Shown: one piece after another, positions 11,869-25,109 of the stretch | Layout: each line of letters starts with the position of its first letter | How positions within the stretch are numbered: the stretch's first letter is position 1 | Source: Dipteronia dyeriana | Taxonomy: Eukaryota; Streptophyta; Magnoliopsida; Sapindales; Sapindaceae | Assembly: GCA_032871835.1 (NCBI GenBank) | Contig: CM065296.1 | Location: 116,632,146 to 116,696,145, forward strand | Direction of reading: 5' to 3' | DNA: 64,000 nucleotides | Notes under the pieces: generated by a model | What the model was told of the DNA's origin: nothing | Database searches by the model: none | What the model saw: the letters and a program-made list of their open reading frames with translations, nothing else | Translations under genes and position numbers: made by a program

Positions 11869-14385
11869 CATCCCCCATGTCTTCACTCTTGAAGACTCAC
11901 TGAAATTGCACACAGTTCCAATTTCTCAGTAGTGTCTGGTTTGGTTAACATGTCAGTTGGATTCTTAGTTCTTACAATCTTTACTAAGTTCAACACTCCT
12001 TCTTCGGTTAATGACCAAATGAAGTGGCAATGTAGATCTATATGCTTGGTACTAGAATGGAACTTCGAATTCTTGGCTAAGTGTATTGCACTCTAACTAT
12101 CACTGTGAAACACGTTCATCACTTGTTCGAATCTCAACTCAGCTAACAACCCTTTTAACCATATCAGCTCCTTGATTGCTTATGTCACAGCCACATACTC
12201 TACTTCAATTGTAGAGATTGACACTATTTTCTGTAACTGGGACACTCAACTGATCACGATATTAGCCATTGTGAACACATATTCGGTGGTACTTCTTCTA
12301 TGATCCACCTCTCCAGCAAAATCTGAATCTACATAACCTCTAGTTTGATTTCATCTCTTCTGAAGGTTAGACATCTCTCTGTCGTATCCCGCAAGTATCT
12401 TATGATCCACTTCACGACCTCCCAGTAAGATTTGCCTGGATTGACATGTATCGTCTCACAACTCCCACTGCTTGGGAAATATCTAGTCTTGTACAGGTCA
12501 TGACATTCATTAGACTTCCAATGTTTGAAACGTAAGGAACTCTAACCATGAAGTTCTTCTCCTCTTCCGTCTTCGGACTCTAATCCTTGGATAACCTGAA
12601 ATGACTAGCCAAAAGTGTTTTCACCGGTTTCGCATCTCCCATGCTGAATCTCTGTAACACTTTTCGAATGTACTCTGCTTGTGAAAGCTTCAATGTACCT
12701 TCACGTTCGTCTCTGTAAATTCTCATTCCAAGAATTTGTTTGGCTGGACCTAAATCCTTCATCTCGAACTCACTCGAGAGTTACTTCTTCGAATTGTTAT
12801 TCTCTTCTAAATCTGCACCAGCTACTAACATATCATTAACATAGAGTAGCAAAATAATAAACCTTGACTTAACCTTTTTGAAGTAGCAGCAGTGGTTAGC
12901 ATTGCATCTCAGGTAGTCATTGTCTTGCATAAACCCATCGAACTTCTTGTGCCACTGACAGAGAGCTTGTTTTAAACCATACAAGCTCTTCATCAACCTA
13001 CATACCAACTATTCCTTGCCAACATCCGTAAACCCCTCTGGTTGCTTCATGTATATCTCTTCCTCCAATTCTCCATGAAGAAAGGTAGTCTTCACATCTA
13101 ACTGCTCCAGATATAATCCCTTTACTATGACAATACTTAACACTAACCAGATTGTAGTTAGTTTAACAATAGGAGAGAAAATTTTAGAATAGTAAATACC
13201 TTCAATTTGTTGGAAACCTTTGATTACTAATCGTGCCTTGTATCTCTTGGAACCATCATGTTTCTCTTTGATCCGAAACACCCACTTATTTTGTAGGGCT
13301 TTCTTTACTTCAGGCAACTTGGCTAACTCCCAAGTTTGGTTAGATACCAACGACTTCATCTCATCGTTCATTGTAAGCTCCCACTTGCTCGTATCTTCTC
13401 CCTGACATGCCTCATCATAGCACTCAGGTTGTCACGTATCTATCAGCAGCATGTATTGTAATTACTTCCTATTTGGTATAGGATTTCGATTTGATCTTCT
13501 CAATGTACTTTGAGCTTGTGTCGCTCGAACATCTCTAAGTGGGATATGTTCTTGAATCGGGGGTTGCACTCAATGCTCTTCATTATTCTGTTTAATATGT
13601 TCTATGATCCCTCTATTCGGTACATCATCCAGTCCAAAATAATCTGGCTCTTTCGGCTCATACACTTTTGTGTTCCTATCTTTGTCCATGACTCTTTCGT
13701 TGAAGACTACATCTCTACTTCTGATCACCTTGCAGTTTTGGTCATCCCACAGCTTGTAACCAAATTTATCTTCTTTGTCGCCCACCAAGGTACACTTCAT
13801 TGACTTGGCATCTAGCTTACTCCTCACATGATCACCTACATATACATAAGAAACACACCCAAACACTTTAAGGTGAGAAAGTTTTACCTCTTTCCCAGTC
13901 TAGATCTCTTCTGGTATAGCGAGGTCCAAAGTCTTTGATGGTCCTCTGTTGATCAAATATACTGTTGTATTGATTGCTTCTATCCAGAACTGTTTTGGCA
14001 ACCCTGAATGTAACCTCATGCTTCTGGCTTCCCCAGTCAATGTCCAGTTCATCAGTTCTATTATACCATTCTGAGGTGGGGTTCTAGGAACCGTTCTATG
14101 GATCTTTTTCCCACTCTGGTAGCAAATCTTTTGGAACTCATTGTCTTCATATTCTCCACCATTGTCTGAATACAACTTTTTGATCTTCAACCCTATCTCG
14201 TTCTCAACCCTGGTTTTCCATCTCTTGAAAACATCAAATACTTTAAACTGGTATTTTAGGAAGTAAATTCATACCTTTCTGGAATGATCGTCAATGAATA
14301 TGACGAAGTACTGTTTACCATCGGCTAACGATACTGAAGATGGACCCCAAACATCGTTGTACACTAGTTCCAACTTCTATTTTAC
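11869..14385 (-). pseudogene. Ty1/copia pol polyprotein remnant (integrase, RT, RNase H), broken
   Basis: The minus strand carries, in order, the integrase core (SDNGGEYEDNEF and PRTPPQNGIIELMNWTL, near 14.2-13.9 kb) and the post-integrase block (FGCVSYVYVGDHVRSKLD, SRDVVFNE, near 13.86-13.6 kb). The RT follows (NKWVFRIKEKHDG, DVKTTFLHGELEEEIYM, SLYGLKQALCQW, near 13.37-12.8 kb), then the pre-RNase H block (MKDLGPAKQILGMRIYRD, near 12.7 kb). The RT active site reads YVND rather than YVDD, which would abolish catalysis. Frames shift between blocks. Gag, protease and the 5' LTR are missing, because homology stops at about 14.38 kb. The hAT insert at 10920-11860 separates it from its likely 3' LTR. 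Confidence 0.93.
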
Positions 14386-14780
14386 TGGTGTTTTACATTA
14401 CATTACATGGAATAATAATAAGACAATGTTCATGAGGCAAAGAGGTTTAATTATTAGTTATTTAAGTAAATCAGTAATGTATGAATTAATTAGTTATTTA
14501 AGTAACTTAATTATGAATTTTTTTTAAAAAAAATATTATAATAAGATTATCGAGACCTACCGAGATCAAACAATACATGTGTTATCCGGATATCTACTTG
14601 TGTGATTTGAACCCCTCACCACATATGTGGAAGAGAGGTGTATTGTCAGTTCTGTCATGAGGTGATGTGCACTTAATTATGAATTAATTAGTTAATTTGA
14701 TGTGTGTTGTAACTTTAATATACTAAGAATGACTTCATATTAATTTAATCAATTAAATGTAATCGCATTCTGTTCTAAAA
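14386..14780. repeat. Dispersed AT-rich repeat, copy A (interrupted by a SINE)
   Basis: The text 14386-14519 plus 14686-14780 matches 16868-17050. Shared words include 'ttattaattat'-type runs, 'gtatgaattaatta', 'ttaatttgatg' and 'taactttaatata'. The copy at 16.9 kb lacks the 151 bp insert. The repeat family is unrecognised and non-coding. Confidence 0.65.
14520..14670 (-). mobile_element. Probable SINE, 15 bp TSD
   Basis: A 151 bp insert is flanked by perfect 15 bp direct repeats, ACTTAATTATGAATT (14505-14519 and 14671-14685), a length typical of LINE-driven retroposition. On the minus strand it contains GGTTCAAATC, a good Pol III B-box, and it ends at the plus-strand left side in an A/T run. 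The related repeat at 16.9 kb shows the uninterrupted site. A clear A-box was not identified, so tRNA derivation is probable, not shown. Confidence 0.75.
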
Positions 14781-17700
14781 TTACATCTAGTCAGATATTT
14801 GATTCTTACAAATTAATTAGATTCGATCTGTGCTCCCCACCCTAAGCCTTAGCTCTATTCATTTATTTACGGGGAAAAAATACATTTAAAAGTTTTAAAA
14901 TTTTCTTACTTCTTGACCCTCCAAAGTTAAAATCTTGATTTCGTTTTTGATCGTGGAAGTAATTATCTCCTGTTATAGGAATATATATCCAGTTGTTGTT
15001 TGATTTTAACAGGTCCCGACAGTCATATTATAATAGTTCTTATTAATCATAACAATTAAAAATAAAATATCGATGGGATGCCAATTTTAATAAATAATAT
15101 TCACAGCAAAATATTTGAAGGAAGAAGGGATTGAATAATCAAATCTTTGTAGGAAGAAAAAGACAAAAAATGTCTGGGGAGATTATCGTCGACTTCTTCG
15201 GTTCTTCATCAAGGACGCAACTGAAAGTACAACAAAAAAAAAAAAAAAAAGAGAGATTTTGTTAGTTGAAATTTAAAACAGTTGAACTAATGGTGGTTAA
15301 AAGAAAAATTAATCATAACCCAACGATCCAAACTGCAAATTAACGACGGAACATAATTATATATATGAGTCAGCAAGCTGAGAGAGGCAGAAAATATATA
15401 TTATATTAGTGGACTGTGGGCTATATTAGTTATGTGTGTGGTTACCTCACTTTACTCACAACCATGATCACTTGGATAGGATTGGATCTTTGATCATGGT
15501 AATTCAATTGAATTCGATATGCGGTAAACTCCTAGTATAATTCGTTTATTTCATAAAAAAATACTTAAAAATAATTAAAAGCTTGAAAATTTCTTTGGGC
15601 ATTGGGACTTTTTTGGTTTCACAATGAAAAGCTAATGCAGACAATATATATATATATTTTTTGGAATTAAATCCAATCAAATTTGACCCCAGCGAAATCT
15701 GAAATCAAGTTCGATTAATGGATTTTTCAAATCCGATTTTCCATTCTGCCATGCCTAAACAGTGTTTAGACCATAGATCGGGGCCTAATTTACTGTTCAT
15801 AATTTTGCTGTTAAGAAAATGGTGAATAACATAAGGGTTAAACTAGTATAATAACTTTATAAGATCCCGTAATTATAGAAGGATAATTCCGAACCATCAA
15901 GTTGAAATTCAATGCTTCTAATCGAGTAGTAGCTTTAAAACATAAAAATAAAAATGTTAAAAATTGCAAACCTGGATGGTCGTGTAGCCATTGGATTGAA
16001 AAGTCGTGAGCTTAGTCGGATTTGGACATTACCGATTGCACCGTATGGTGGATCCGTCCCACCCGCAAACCGGATGGTGTAAACAAAAAAAAAACAGAAA
16101 AAGTCGTGAGCCGTTTAACAAATTGTTATCTGCACCAATTTCCATGTTGGATAAATCAGAAAATAGCAATTAACTTTTTTATTTTTTCTTGCAGTGTACA
16201 ATCACTACAAATGTCTCGACTAATTTGGATATTTTAGTTATTCTATTTTAAGAGTATCTCGTATATAAATATATATTTTTGAGTTTCTAAATAGTATCAC
16301 ATCAGTATTTTTATTTATTATGGATCCACTTTTGAAAAAAAAAATTAGAGAAATATATATTCACACTTCCAATGCAATTATATAAAGTCAAATATACATT
16401 CATTTATGATCAATCATAATAAAACAATTATTACATTCTCACTCCTCTTTTATTTTATAATTAAATGAGTTTTAATATTATTTGTTGAATGAGTTAGAAA
16501 TCATAGTCAGCATTTCTAGGAGAGTCTACGGTTAAAAACTCAACTCCATAATTTCTAACTTTTTGTTTACCACATCATCTCTATATTGAAGTTATATAAT
16601 TACATTGGAGAAAGTTTTTCTAACTTTTTAATTATCTATCATATATGAGAATCAATTTTCTCTGAATACATATTTACATCGGAGATGTTCTAAAATATAT
16701 ATCCTATTTTAACGTGCATCACCGAAACCTCCTCCTCGGTCCCCATTAATGCAGATCCGAGCCTCCGATCCAACTGTAAGCGTGAAGACAAAATTACAGG
16801 ATTAAAAATAAAAAAAAATAAAAAAAAGCCAAATTTTCATGGAATTGCCAACCAGTCAGACTCATGCTTTACGGTTTACACTACATAGAATAAGACAACC
16901 TCGTGATGCGAAGAGTTTTAATTATTAATTATTGAAGTAACTATTAAGGTATGAATTAATTATTTAATTTTGTTAATTTGATGAATATTATAACTTTAAT
17001 ATATTAATTTCTTCAATTAGATCGTATTGTATTAAGCTATAAGATTTGATCATAATATTATTTTTTTAATTATTACGGTTTGAGAATTGGATTTGTTGTC
17101 TTTTTGTAAGTGACATCCACTAATTACATATCTTCTAAAAAAATCCATTCATGTGTAATCAGCTAAGATTAACATAACAATTAACGTAACAAAAAAGAAA
17201 TTAAGATTAACATAACAATTAACAACAAAATAGAAATTAAGAAAACATATTTAATGAAATATCTAATTTGTCATCTTCTCCCTCCAAACTCCTCCGATCC
17301 CTTCCTGGCTTCTTGTCTGCAACAGTAAACAAAAATCCCACATAATCGATCTTCTCTCATCTCCTTAATTCTTACAGTCTCCTTACATTCTTTAAACAAC
17401 AACATTATCTCATCGAACCTGTTTCTAATGAAGAAAACCCAGGTATCCCAGAGTGGGTGATGTGAAAAATATTCAAGAGTTTACCCGAAATGTTGAGGAA
17501 AAAATAAAAAATACTATAAGTATACCTAGACCTTCTTAACCGAAAAGAGGCACCAAAAAGTGATACTATTACATAAATGCCTTCTTTGTGAGCGTGATTT
17601 TGAAAAGGTTAGACTTTAATTAAAAAAAAGAAAGGTCTCTCAACTTGATTTATGTAGACTTGAATTAAAATTTTATAATAACACAGTTCAAAAGTTGTCT

Positions 17701-17798
17701 CTCTCCAAAAATACTATAAGTATATATCTCTCTACAAAAGTTGTCTCGTTTCAGAGTCTGTACAAGAAGGTAACTAATATTTATGATCCCGTGTATTA
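14781..17798. other. Long non-coding AT-rich stretch
   Basis: I see no gene here. It holds a poly-A tract (15231-15250), short TA runs (about 15355-15365, 15643-15656), and copy B of the dispersed repeat (about 16868-17050). Near 17160-17240 there is a short duplicated phrase ('attaagattaacataacaatt', twice). A small open frame at 16022-16237 has no recognisable content. Confidence 0.5.
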
Positions 17799-18554
17799 GG
17801 CTCCGTTCTGCAGCTGTTTTTCAGTTCGTTTTCGTTTTTATTTTTCGAAAACGCGTTCGTTAATCGTTTTTCATTTTATTTTCAAAAAATGAAAAAAAAA
17901 ACCAGTGTTAAAAGTAGAAGATTTGAAAAACACAAAAAACTTGTTTTTCGTTTTTCATTTTGTTTTTCACTTTTTTAATATATACAATTTTTTTTAACTA
18001 TTAATTGTATTATTATGCGTTTCATATGGCTAGGATAAGAAGGGACAAGATTTTTAAATGACCAAAGTGCCCCTATATATATTCCAGAATAATTTATTTC
18101 CAACTAGAACTAAAAGTATTAAAAATTATATATATATAATAATATATAAAATATATTATTATTTATTTATTAATACATTTATATTTTTATTATATAGTAA
18201 TATATACATATATATTGTAATTATTTATTTATAATTTAAGAGTTTAGTTTTGATTAATTCATTTTTTGATATGTTTTTTTAAATTAAATTTTGATGTGTT
18301 ACTTTTATTTAATTTAAAAATTACAATACAAAAATTATATTGGTTAATTATGTAATCAATTTTTGATGGTTTTCGGTTAACCTACCAGACGCATTTTTTT
18401 CGTTTTCATTTTCAAAATACAATTTTCAATATATACTACCAGACGCGTTTTCGGAATTCAAAACTGAAACTGAAACTGAAACCAAAAACACTGTTTTCAT
18501 TTTCATTTTTATTTTCGAAAAACAGCAACTGAAAAATGCTTACAGGACGGGCCC
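17799..18554. mobile_element. PIF/Harbinger-like MITE, TSD TTA
   Basis: A 756 bp element begins GGCTCCGTTCTG and ends with its inverted counterpart CAGGACGGGCCC, flanked by TTA on both sides (17796-17798 and 18555-18557). The subterminal arms are rich in TTTTCG and CAGC words and fold back on one another. It is the same family as 33220-34090. No transposase is present. The TIR and 3 bp TTA duplication fit the Harbinger superfamily. Confidence 0.88.
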
Positions 18555-18719
18555 TTATCTTTTCTGTTTTCATGCATTTCTGATTTTTTGCATGAATTTC
18601 TGTGTTGTAAGAACATGCATGAACATTTAATAGATCCGAGTATTTTTCATGTGTGACCGATAATATTTAAAGAAGAATCGAACATATTTGTTATTGAACC
18701 GATGTTTTATAATTTTTGA

Positions 18720-18995
18720 AAAAAGCACGATTATGTGGAAAAAATGTTAGATTATTTCGAAAAAATGCTCGATAATTTGAAGAATATTCTCGATCAATTG
18801 AAAAAGTTCTCGATCCCTTGAAAAAGTTCTCGATCTCTTGAAAAAGGTCTATGTCTCGATCCCTTAAAAAAAGTTATCGATTCCTTGAAAATGTTCTCGG
18901 TCCCTTGAAAAAGGTCTCGATCCATTTGTAAAAAGCTCGATCCCTTACAATAAGTTCTCGATCCGTTTCCAAAAAGCTCGATCCCTTACAATTAA
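18720..18995 (+). repeat. Left minisatellite of the MULE (CTCGATCCCTTGAAAAAG-type units)
   Basis: About ten imperfect units of roughly 20-22 bp, with consensus close to TTCTCGATCCCTTGAAAAAG, lie just upstream of the transposase. The same core, with GTTT in place of CCCT, makes the larger array at 26.4-27.15 kb, in the same orientation. Confidence 0.85.
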
Positions 18996-19044
18996 TAAAT
19001 ATTTTTAATTCTTAATAATTGTAAACTTAATTTAATTTTTAAAT

Positions 19045-21830
19045 TTGTTAATAATGGTTTTTGATGATGATTTTCACAGGACAATGGATCGGGTGAGAAT
19101 AGTCATATCTTACAACGGTCGATGGGAGCAATTACCTGATGGAAGTCAGAGGTTTTTCGGTTCCGATAACCAAGGAATGTATGCGTCAAAGAATATGACT
19201 TACGAAGAACTGGTGTCGATCATGCAAACCGTTGTGAAGTACGATGTGAACAAATACATTGTTGATCTACAATCTATATCAATCGTTCTCGGGACAACAT
19301 GTCGCATATTTATAAGAAACGACGATGATGTTTTGTTTATGTTAGGGGAAGATATGGTGATCCCTTAAGTATGTGTTAGTCTAATTGAGAGGGCAACGAC
19401 AAATGTGATAGCTGAAGATACCCCTGGTCGTGGAAACACCCAACAATTTCGATTGTCAGGTGGAAGCAACCAATTGTTCACAGAAAGAAGTGAGAACGAA
19501 GAATAACAAAACATGTGTGGTGTCCCACAAGAAGTAGCCGACCATGGTTATATAGCTAGACCTCAATTGGACGAGTTCTTTGGTTGTCAAATTGAAATGA
19601 ATGTTAGGCAGTACAACCACCAATACAATGAGATGTACAATGACATAAATAATGAGCAGAACAATGAACCGAATTTTAGGCCAATTCATGAAGTGGCTAA
19701 TGAGGCAAATTTATATCCCGTAAATAATGTAGCTAACAATGAGAAAGATGAAGAATCTGTCCAAACAGAAAGACGTGCAAGACGTGTACACAGATGTAAT
19801 TCTAGTGCAGTAGATATAACTGGGACCTTTGAGGTCCGGCCTAATGTAACTGAAGCTGATTCCGACAATGCCATAACCTGGGTAATTCTAGGAGCAGAAT
19901 CGTACTCTTTTGATATGGATAGAAGCAGGAACTTGGTTGAAGATGAACATACAAGCATATAAAGGGTAATTTTTTCCTAGTAAAAAGGATTTGAAGAGAT
20001 TGGTTGAGCATTTTGCAATGTGGCACAACTTCAAGTGGAAGGTGAAAAAGTTGAACAAGACAACGTTACATCTGGTTTGTTTGATGGACAATTGTACATG
20101 GAAGTTAACAGCGGTGAGGAGAGATGAAGCGACATACTTTCAAGTAAGAAGTTTTGTCAACGAACACACTTGTTCGTTGGAGGAGATTCACCGCCGCTAT
20201 CGACAAGCTAGTGCAGTCATAATTGGAAAAGTGGTTGCACCTAGATTGCAACAACATGATGGTAGACTAATGCGTCCGAATGACATAATCGCCGACATGA
20301 AAACAATGTATGGCATTCAAATCATGTACAGTAAGACATATCAAGCTCTCGACTATACGTTGTCACTGACCTATGGAACGTATGAGGAAATCTTCCAACT
20401 ACTGCCATCATTTGGTTAGGTGTTGGAAGAAAAAAAATCCTGAAACAATCACTGACTTACAGTGCGACGAAGATGGTAAATTCCTCTACTTTTTCATGTC
20501 GTTGGGTGCCTCACTTAGAGGATTTCGGAGGTGTCTGCGTCCAGTTATTTCCGTTAATGGTACCTATTTAAAGGGAAGATTCGGGGGTACAATGTTTGCT
20601 GCAACTGCACAAGATGAGAATGAACAAGTTTATCCCACTGCTTTTGGCTACGGTGACTCAGAGAACAACCTATCATGGGAGTGGTTTTTAGATTGCTTGA
20701 AAGGTGCCCTTGGCCATATAGATGATTTGGTATTCATTTCTGATCGTCATGCAAGCATTGAGGCAGAGATTTCTAAAGTGTTTCCTTATGCCACCCATAC
20801 CATATGTTGATGGTACTTTTCTAAAAATATTAAAAAGCGATATCACAGAAACGATGTTGCCGTAATAATGGATAAAACATCCCGAGCGTACACCAAGTTG
20901 GAATATAACTGGCACATGGAAGAGTTATGAAACTTACACCCGAATGCATATGATTATGTAATTGATGTCGGTCTATATAAGTGGTCCCGTGTACACTGCC
21001 CCAACAGGAGGTACAGGGTGATGACAACAAATGCTGCAGAATGCATAAACTCATGTCTAAAATTTGCACGGCAACTGCCTATGATGACTTTGGTAGAGTT
21101 CATTAGGAATATGCTACAACGTTGGTTTCACGATCGTCATAGCGCTGCACAGTCCATGCATCATCAGTTGACCGACGCAACACATCTTGTGATCCTAAAA
21201 CGTGTGGAGAAATGCAATTTTATGACCGTAAATCCAGTTGTCTGGAATATATTCTATGTGAAGCAGTCTGAAAAACAGTAGACCGTTGACTTAGCGCGAA
21301 AGACATGCGCATGCAACAAATTCCAAATAGACCTACTTTTATGTTCTCACGTGCTCGTTGTATCAAGGTACAACATACATTTTAGTATACGGTTAATATT
21401 ATTGTGACATGAATCTCATTGTTTTCATTGTTTTTACAGAGACTAAAATATGGATTTCACATCCCTGTGTGTGGAGTTCTACAAGAGACCGACACTTATT
21501 GACTCGTACTCGGTTCCTATTATACCGGTTAGACATCTTTTTACTGGGGTTGTGCCATCTGACATCGCTGAGAGGGTGGTTTGAATCCAATCTCCAGGAG
21601 ACAAGCAGACCACCCGAGGGCGGGTCAACATATATCGTTTTCGGAGAACTGTAGAAGATGTGGACAACCAGGGCATAATTTCAGTAGATGTTATAACCCA
21701 ACTTTGATTAATGAAGGTCCGAGTAGAGTTGTTCCTGAGGAATACAGATGCAAGTGTAGCATCTGTCATATAGTTGGCCACAATAGATAGACGTGCCCTA
21801 CCAGAGACTCCACCATGGAATGATTTTAGG
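19045..21830 (+). pseudogene. MULE transposase (MuDR/MURA type), degenerate
   Basis: Domains in order on the plus strand are: a PB1-like N-terminus (19084-19368, RVRIVISYNGRWEQLPDGS); an acidic linker (19513-19962); the Mutator DNA-binding domain (19991-20330, FAMWHNFKWKVKK, CTWKLTAVRRDE, FVNEHTCSLEEIH); the DDE domain (20500-21100); a SWIM finger (CACN...LLLCSH, near 21310); and two zinc knuckles (CRRCGQPGHNFSRC, CSICHIVGHN, near 21655-21790). The enzyme would cut and join element ends. Here the first catalytic aspartate is Asn (ISVNGTYLKG, codon AAT). The second block, ISDRHAS, is intact, as is NAAECINS, the usual Glu block. Stops near 20418, 20809, 20929 and 21281, and frame changes near 20.4 kb, show the copy is dead. 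Confidence 0.93.
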
Positions 21831-22621
21831 CGTTATGATGATAACATTGTGAAATTTTATACTCCTATGACTTGTTCAATAACTGAATTTCAATTTTAAT
21901 TAAATAGGATTTCCAATTCGTGTTACACTTGTGATTTATGATAGTTGAAAAAGAAACAAAAATTAAAATAAAATTTTATTTCAATGTAAACATTTTTATA
22001 CAAAAAAATGGTACATATACATAAAAATTACTACATAAAACTAAACGGGCCGGGAGTTTGAAAAAATCTCAACTGCCATCTTCTCCCGAATGATCTCCAT
22101 ATCGTCTTTCGACCAATCGAAATCCTTTATGTCTGCCAGAATGTACTCGATCAATCTCAACGTGTGGGGACCACAGTTACCCTTACAGCTGGACACACTA
22201 ACATGCGTTAATAAAACAATAATCTTTTAATAACTCAATCTCAAAGTAAATGAAAACAAAATGTCTTACGATTTCTTCTGCTTGGGGACACTGGTTGCGG
22301 ACACCACGCTGACTGAGAATGATTTATTCTTCTTGGGGAACATCTCACGGTCAGGGGATCGTACAGTATGAAAACCAGCCTGATTCAACATTGAGGGTAA
22401 AAACCAATGCAAGAGGGCTACCTGCTGCTTACGGATATTGACTGCGACATCCTGTCTCCAGGGGTCAACAATGAACATCATCCCACGGGTGAGGTCGACA
22501 GTCACCAATAGCCAATGTTGACGCCCAATGTTGCACGGTATCAGGACCTGTAAACTTAAGAAGAAGGTATTAGGATGTACAAATCCATTTATAACAAAAA
22601 GTTACAAAACAAGTAACACTT

Positions 22622-23489
22622 TGTTGGCGGCGATTTTTGGATCGTTGAAAAGTCAACTGCCAAACATTAATATGTAGACAAATCAAAGCTTTGACCAGTC
22701 AAGGGTTAAATAATCAAAGCCTCATTCTGTGTGGATGTGATACGATTTGTTTGTATTTGAGAATAATAATGTAGAAGAGTGGGAAATAAAGAATAAATCA
22801 AACACAACACGTGTTTTATGTGGTAAAACCCCAAGACGGGGAAACATCCACTGTCCGGTGACGGCGAGAAGAGATCCACTATGAATAGAATAATTACAAC
22901 ACTCAATACTCGTTTTTCTCTCATATGATTGCTCATCCTTTTCATCTAAGCGTAAATTGTTGATGATGACCTTCTTTTTCCGTTATAATAAATACATGGC
23001 TGTATTTATATGGTTCGATCTAAGGTTTCCCTAGTTATTGTCGTACGAGTGGTGGATTCATTAATTAGAATCTTTGTAGGATTCTAGTAATATAGTCCAT
23101 TTAGAACTTATTTCCTGTTTGGTGTTTATCCTCCTGGAAGCCATGAGTTTCTTCCTGATTAGAATTCTCTGATATTTGAGAGGAAATAGGGATATTTCCT
23201 TATTGGAGTATGATTCCAAGATTTAGTATCTGAGTGAATCTTCGCTTGATACGGCGTGTCCCGATAAGGTTATATTTCCTGTTTTGGCCGAGTAGACCTC
23301 GCTGAGTAGAGATTATTGGCGAGCAAGATCTTCGTTCATTAAGGCTTCTCTTATTTGACAACTTTACTTGGTGCATACGCTTATAACTTCCATATCAATT
23401 TTCTCGATGACATGTCATTGGCCAATATCCCTCTCGTTGACTGGTTGACTTTTGATGACGTGTCATGCTGACAAAAAATACATATAACA
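22622..23489 (-). mobile_element. Solo LTR inside a Ulp1 intron, TSD CACTT
   Basis: An 868 bp unit runs from TGTTGGCGG to TATAACA with CACTT on both sides (22617-22621 and 23490-23494). On the minus strand the duplicated site AAGTG is part of the splice donor GTAAGTG of the Ulp1 intron, so the insertion lies two bases inside the intron and regenerates the donor. Without the insert and one duplicate the intron would be 76 bp. The text 'gtggtaaaaccccaagac' near 22820 is typical of copia-type LTR R/U5 sequence read from the minus strand. Confidence 0.9.
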
Positions 23490-25109
23490 CACTTACCGTG
23501 TCAACCTCGTGCCACGGACGGCTTCCAATCGGGGCACCACCACGCACCGTCGTAAGGTCCTCATTGGTCTACCAGGACCTCAACACATTCCACCGCGCGC
23601 ATGGTGATCTCCCCACAACCATCACGAGGCATCATTCTCCTGTATTGAACCTCCAGATATAACTGTACAAACATTTCATCAACAAAAAATAGTATTGTTT
23701 TACAAACTAATTTAAAAGCATACATAATCATGACTTTTGTGGAATACTTACAAAAAATTATGTATCCAATATATTGATCATCTAGTTGTACGCAGTCGGG
23801 AATGATCACTGACGATTCCGAAGAATATGGAGGTACGCGTCCATATACTGGGAGTATTTACATGTAATAATATGTTATGAGTGTATCATATCTAAAACAA
23901 ATATTATATAGAAAATGTCTGGTTCGTCGTACCTCGTTCTCCAACTCCATGAAGTTGGTCTGCATCCGATGGAACCATGCAACATCAACTGTCTCTAGCA
24001 CGTCCTCATCACTTCTGCATTAATTTTCCAATAGCAACACAAATATTTAATAGAATAGGAGAAAACCTACGACCTTAATTGAAAAAAAAATTACTTACCT
24101 TTCTCCGTTTAGGTTCTTCTTGAAGGCTCTGTAAGCCTTCAACTGGTCATCGTCCACCAGTCCGTGGGGATCAAAACCGTGGTGCGAAGGTTGAAGTATT
24201 ACCCTCGCCCTCTTCGGTCAGCAGGGATCTGTGTACGGGCTGAGCAACAGCCAACGGCGCTTCAGTACGCGCCTCTCCAGTAGAACTCCCCCTGTTGGGG
24301 TATGGTGCAATGAGAAGGTCTGTCCCCTCTGAGGCTGGATGGATCTAGGGGGTGGAGGGGGCGGTTGTTGATCGATCGATGGGGGAGGTGGAGGGGGAGG
24401 CTGCTGCTCGATCGATAGGGGCTGTGGAGGGGGAGGCTGCTGCTCCACCGATGGGGGAGGTGGAGGAGAAGTCTGCTGCTCGATCGGAGGGGCCAGTTGT
24501 CGCTTGACCAATGAGCCTGCTGTTGTACGTGTAACAGACCCTGTATCTCTGGTAGGGTGGTGAGTCTCACTCTCCGAAACTTCCCCCTCTGGTATGTGGA
24601 TCCTTCCGATGTCCACCAGTCATGTATGTCCCCTCGATATATCCAATTATCCTGTATCCGGGAGTAAAGTCTGGATCAGGACCAGGTTGACCATCCCAAT
24701 GCGTATGCATTCTGAAGCCCCCCGATCAATGTGAGTAACTCCCGATGTTGCTCCTATCAATCCTTCTCACTTTTCTGGATCATATACAACAACTCTCGGT
24801 GATGCTGCTGTCGATCAAACTCACTCTTCCTGAGGGCTTCACACAACTCGTTGAACTGATGTTCCCATGAGGCCTGAATTCATGTCAACATTGTTAGTAC
24901 TAAAACACTCTACATGGCGCGTTAATAAAAACAGAACTATCATCTCAACTTACCACCACATCACGTCCAACGCCTGCACCAGGTCCGGGGTTGGTAAACC
25001 GAACCCTTCTATGCCTCACTCACGGAGGAGACAGCTCAGAATCATCAATGTCCATGGCATTGAAACTCGGGCCCGATGGGTCAGAAGCCTCTGTATCACT
25101 GTGCCTCCC

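Noticed and set aside
24218..24616. Independent proline-rich protein gene
   Set aside because: It fits as a linker exon of the DUF1985-Ulp1 gene on the same strand and has no features of its own.
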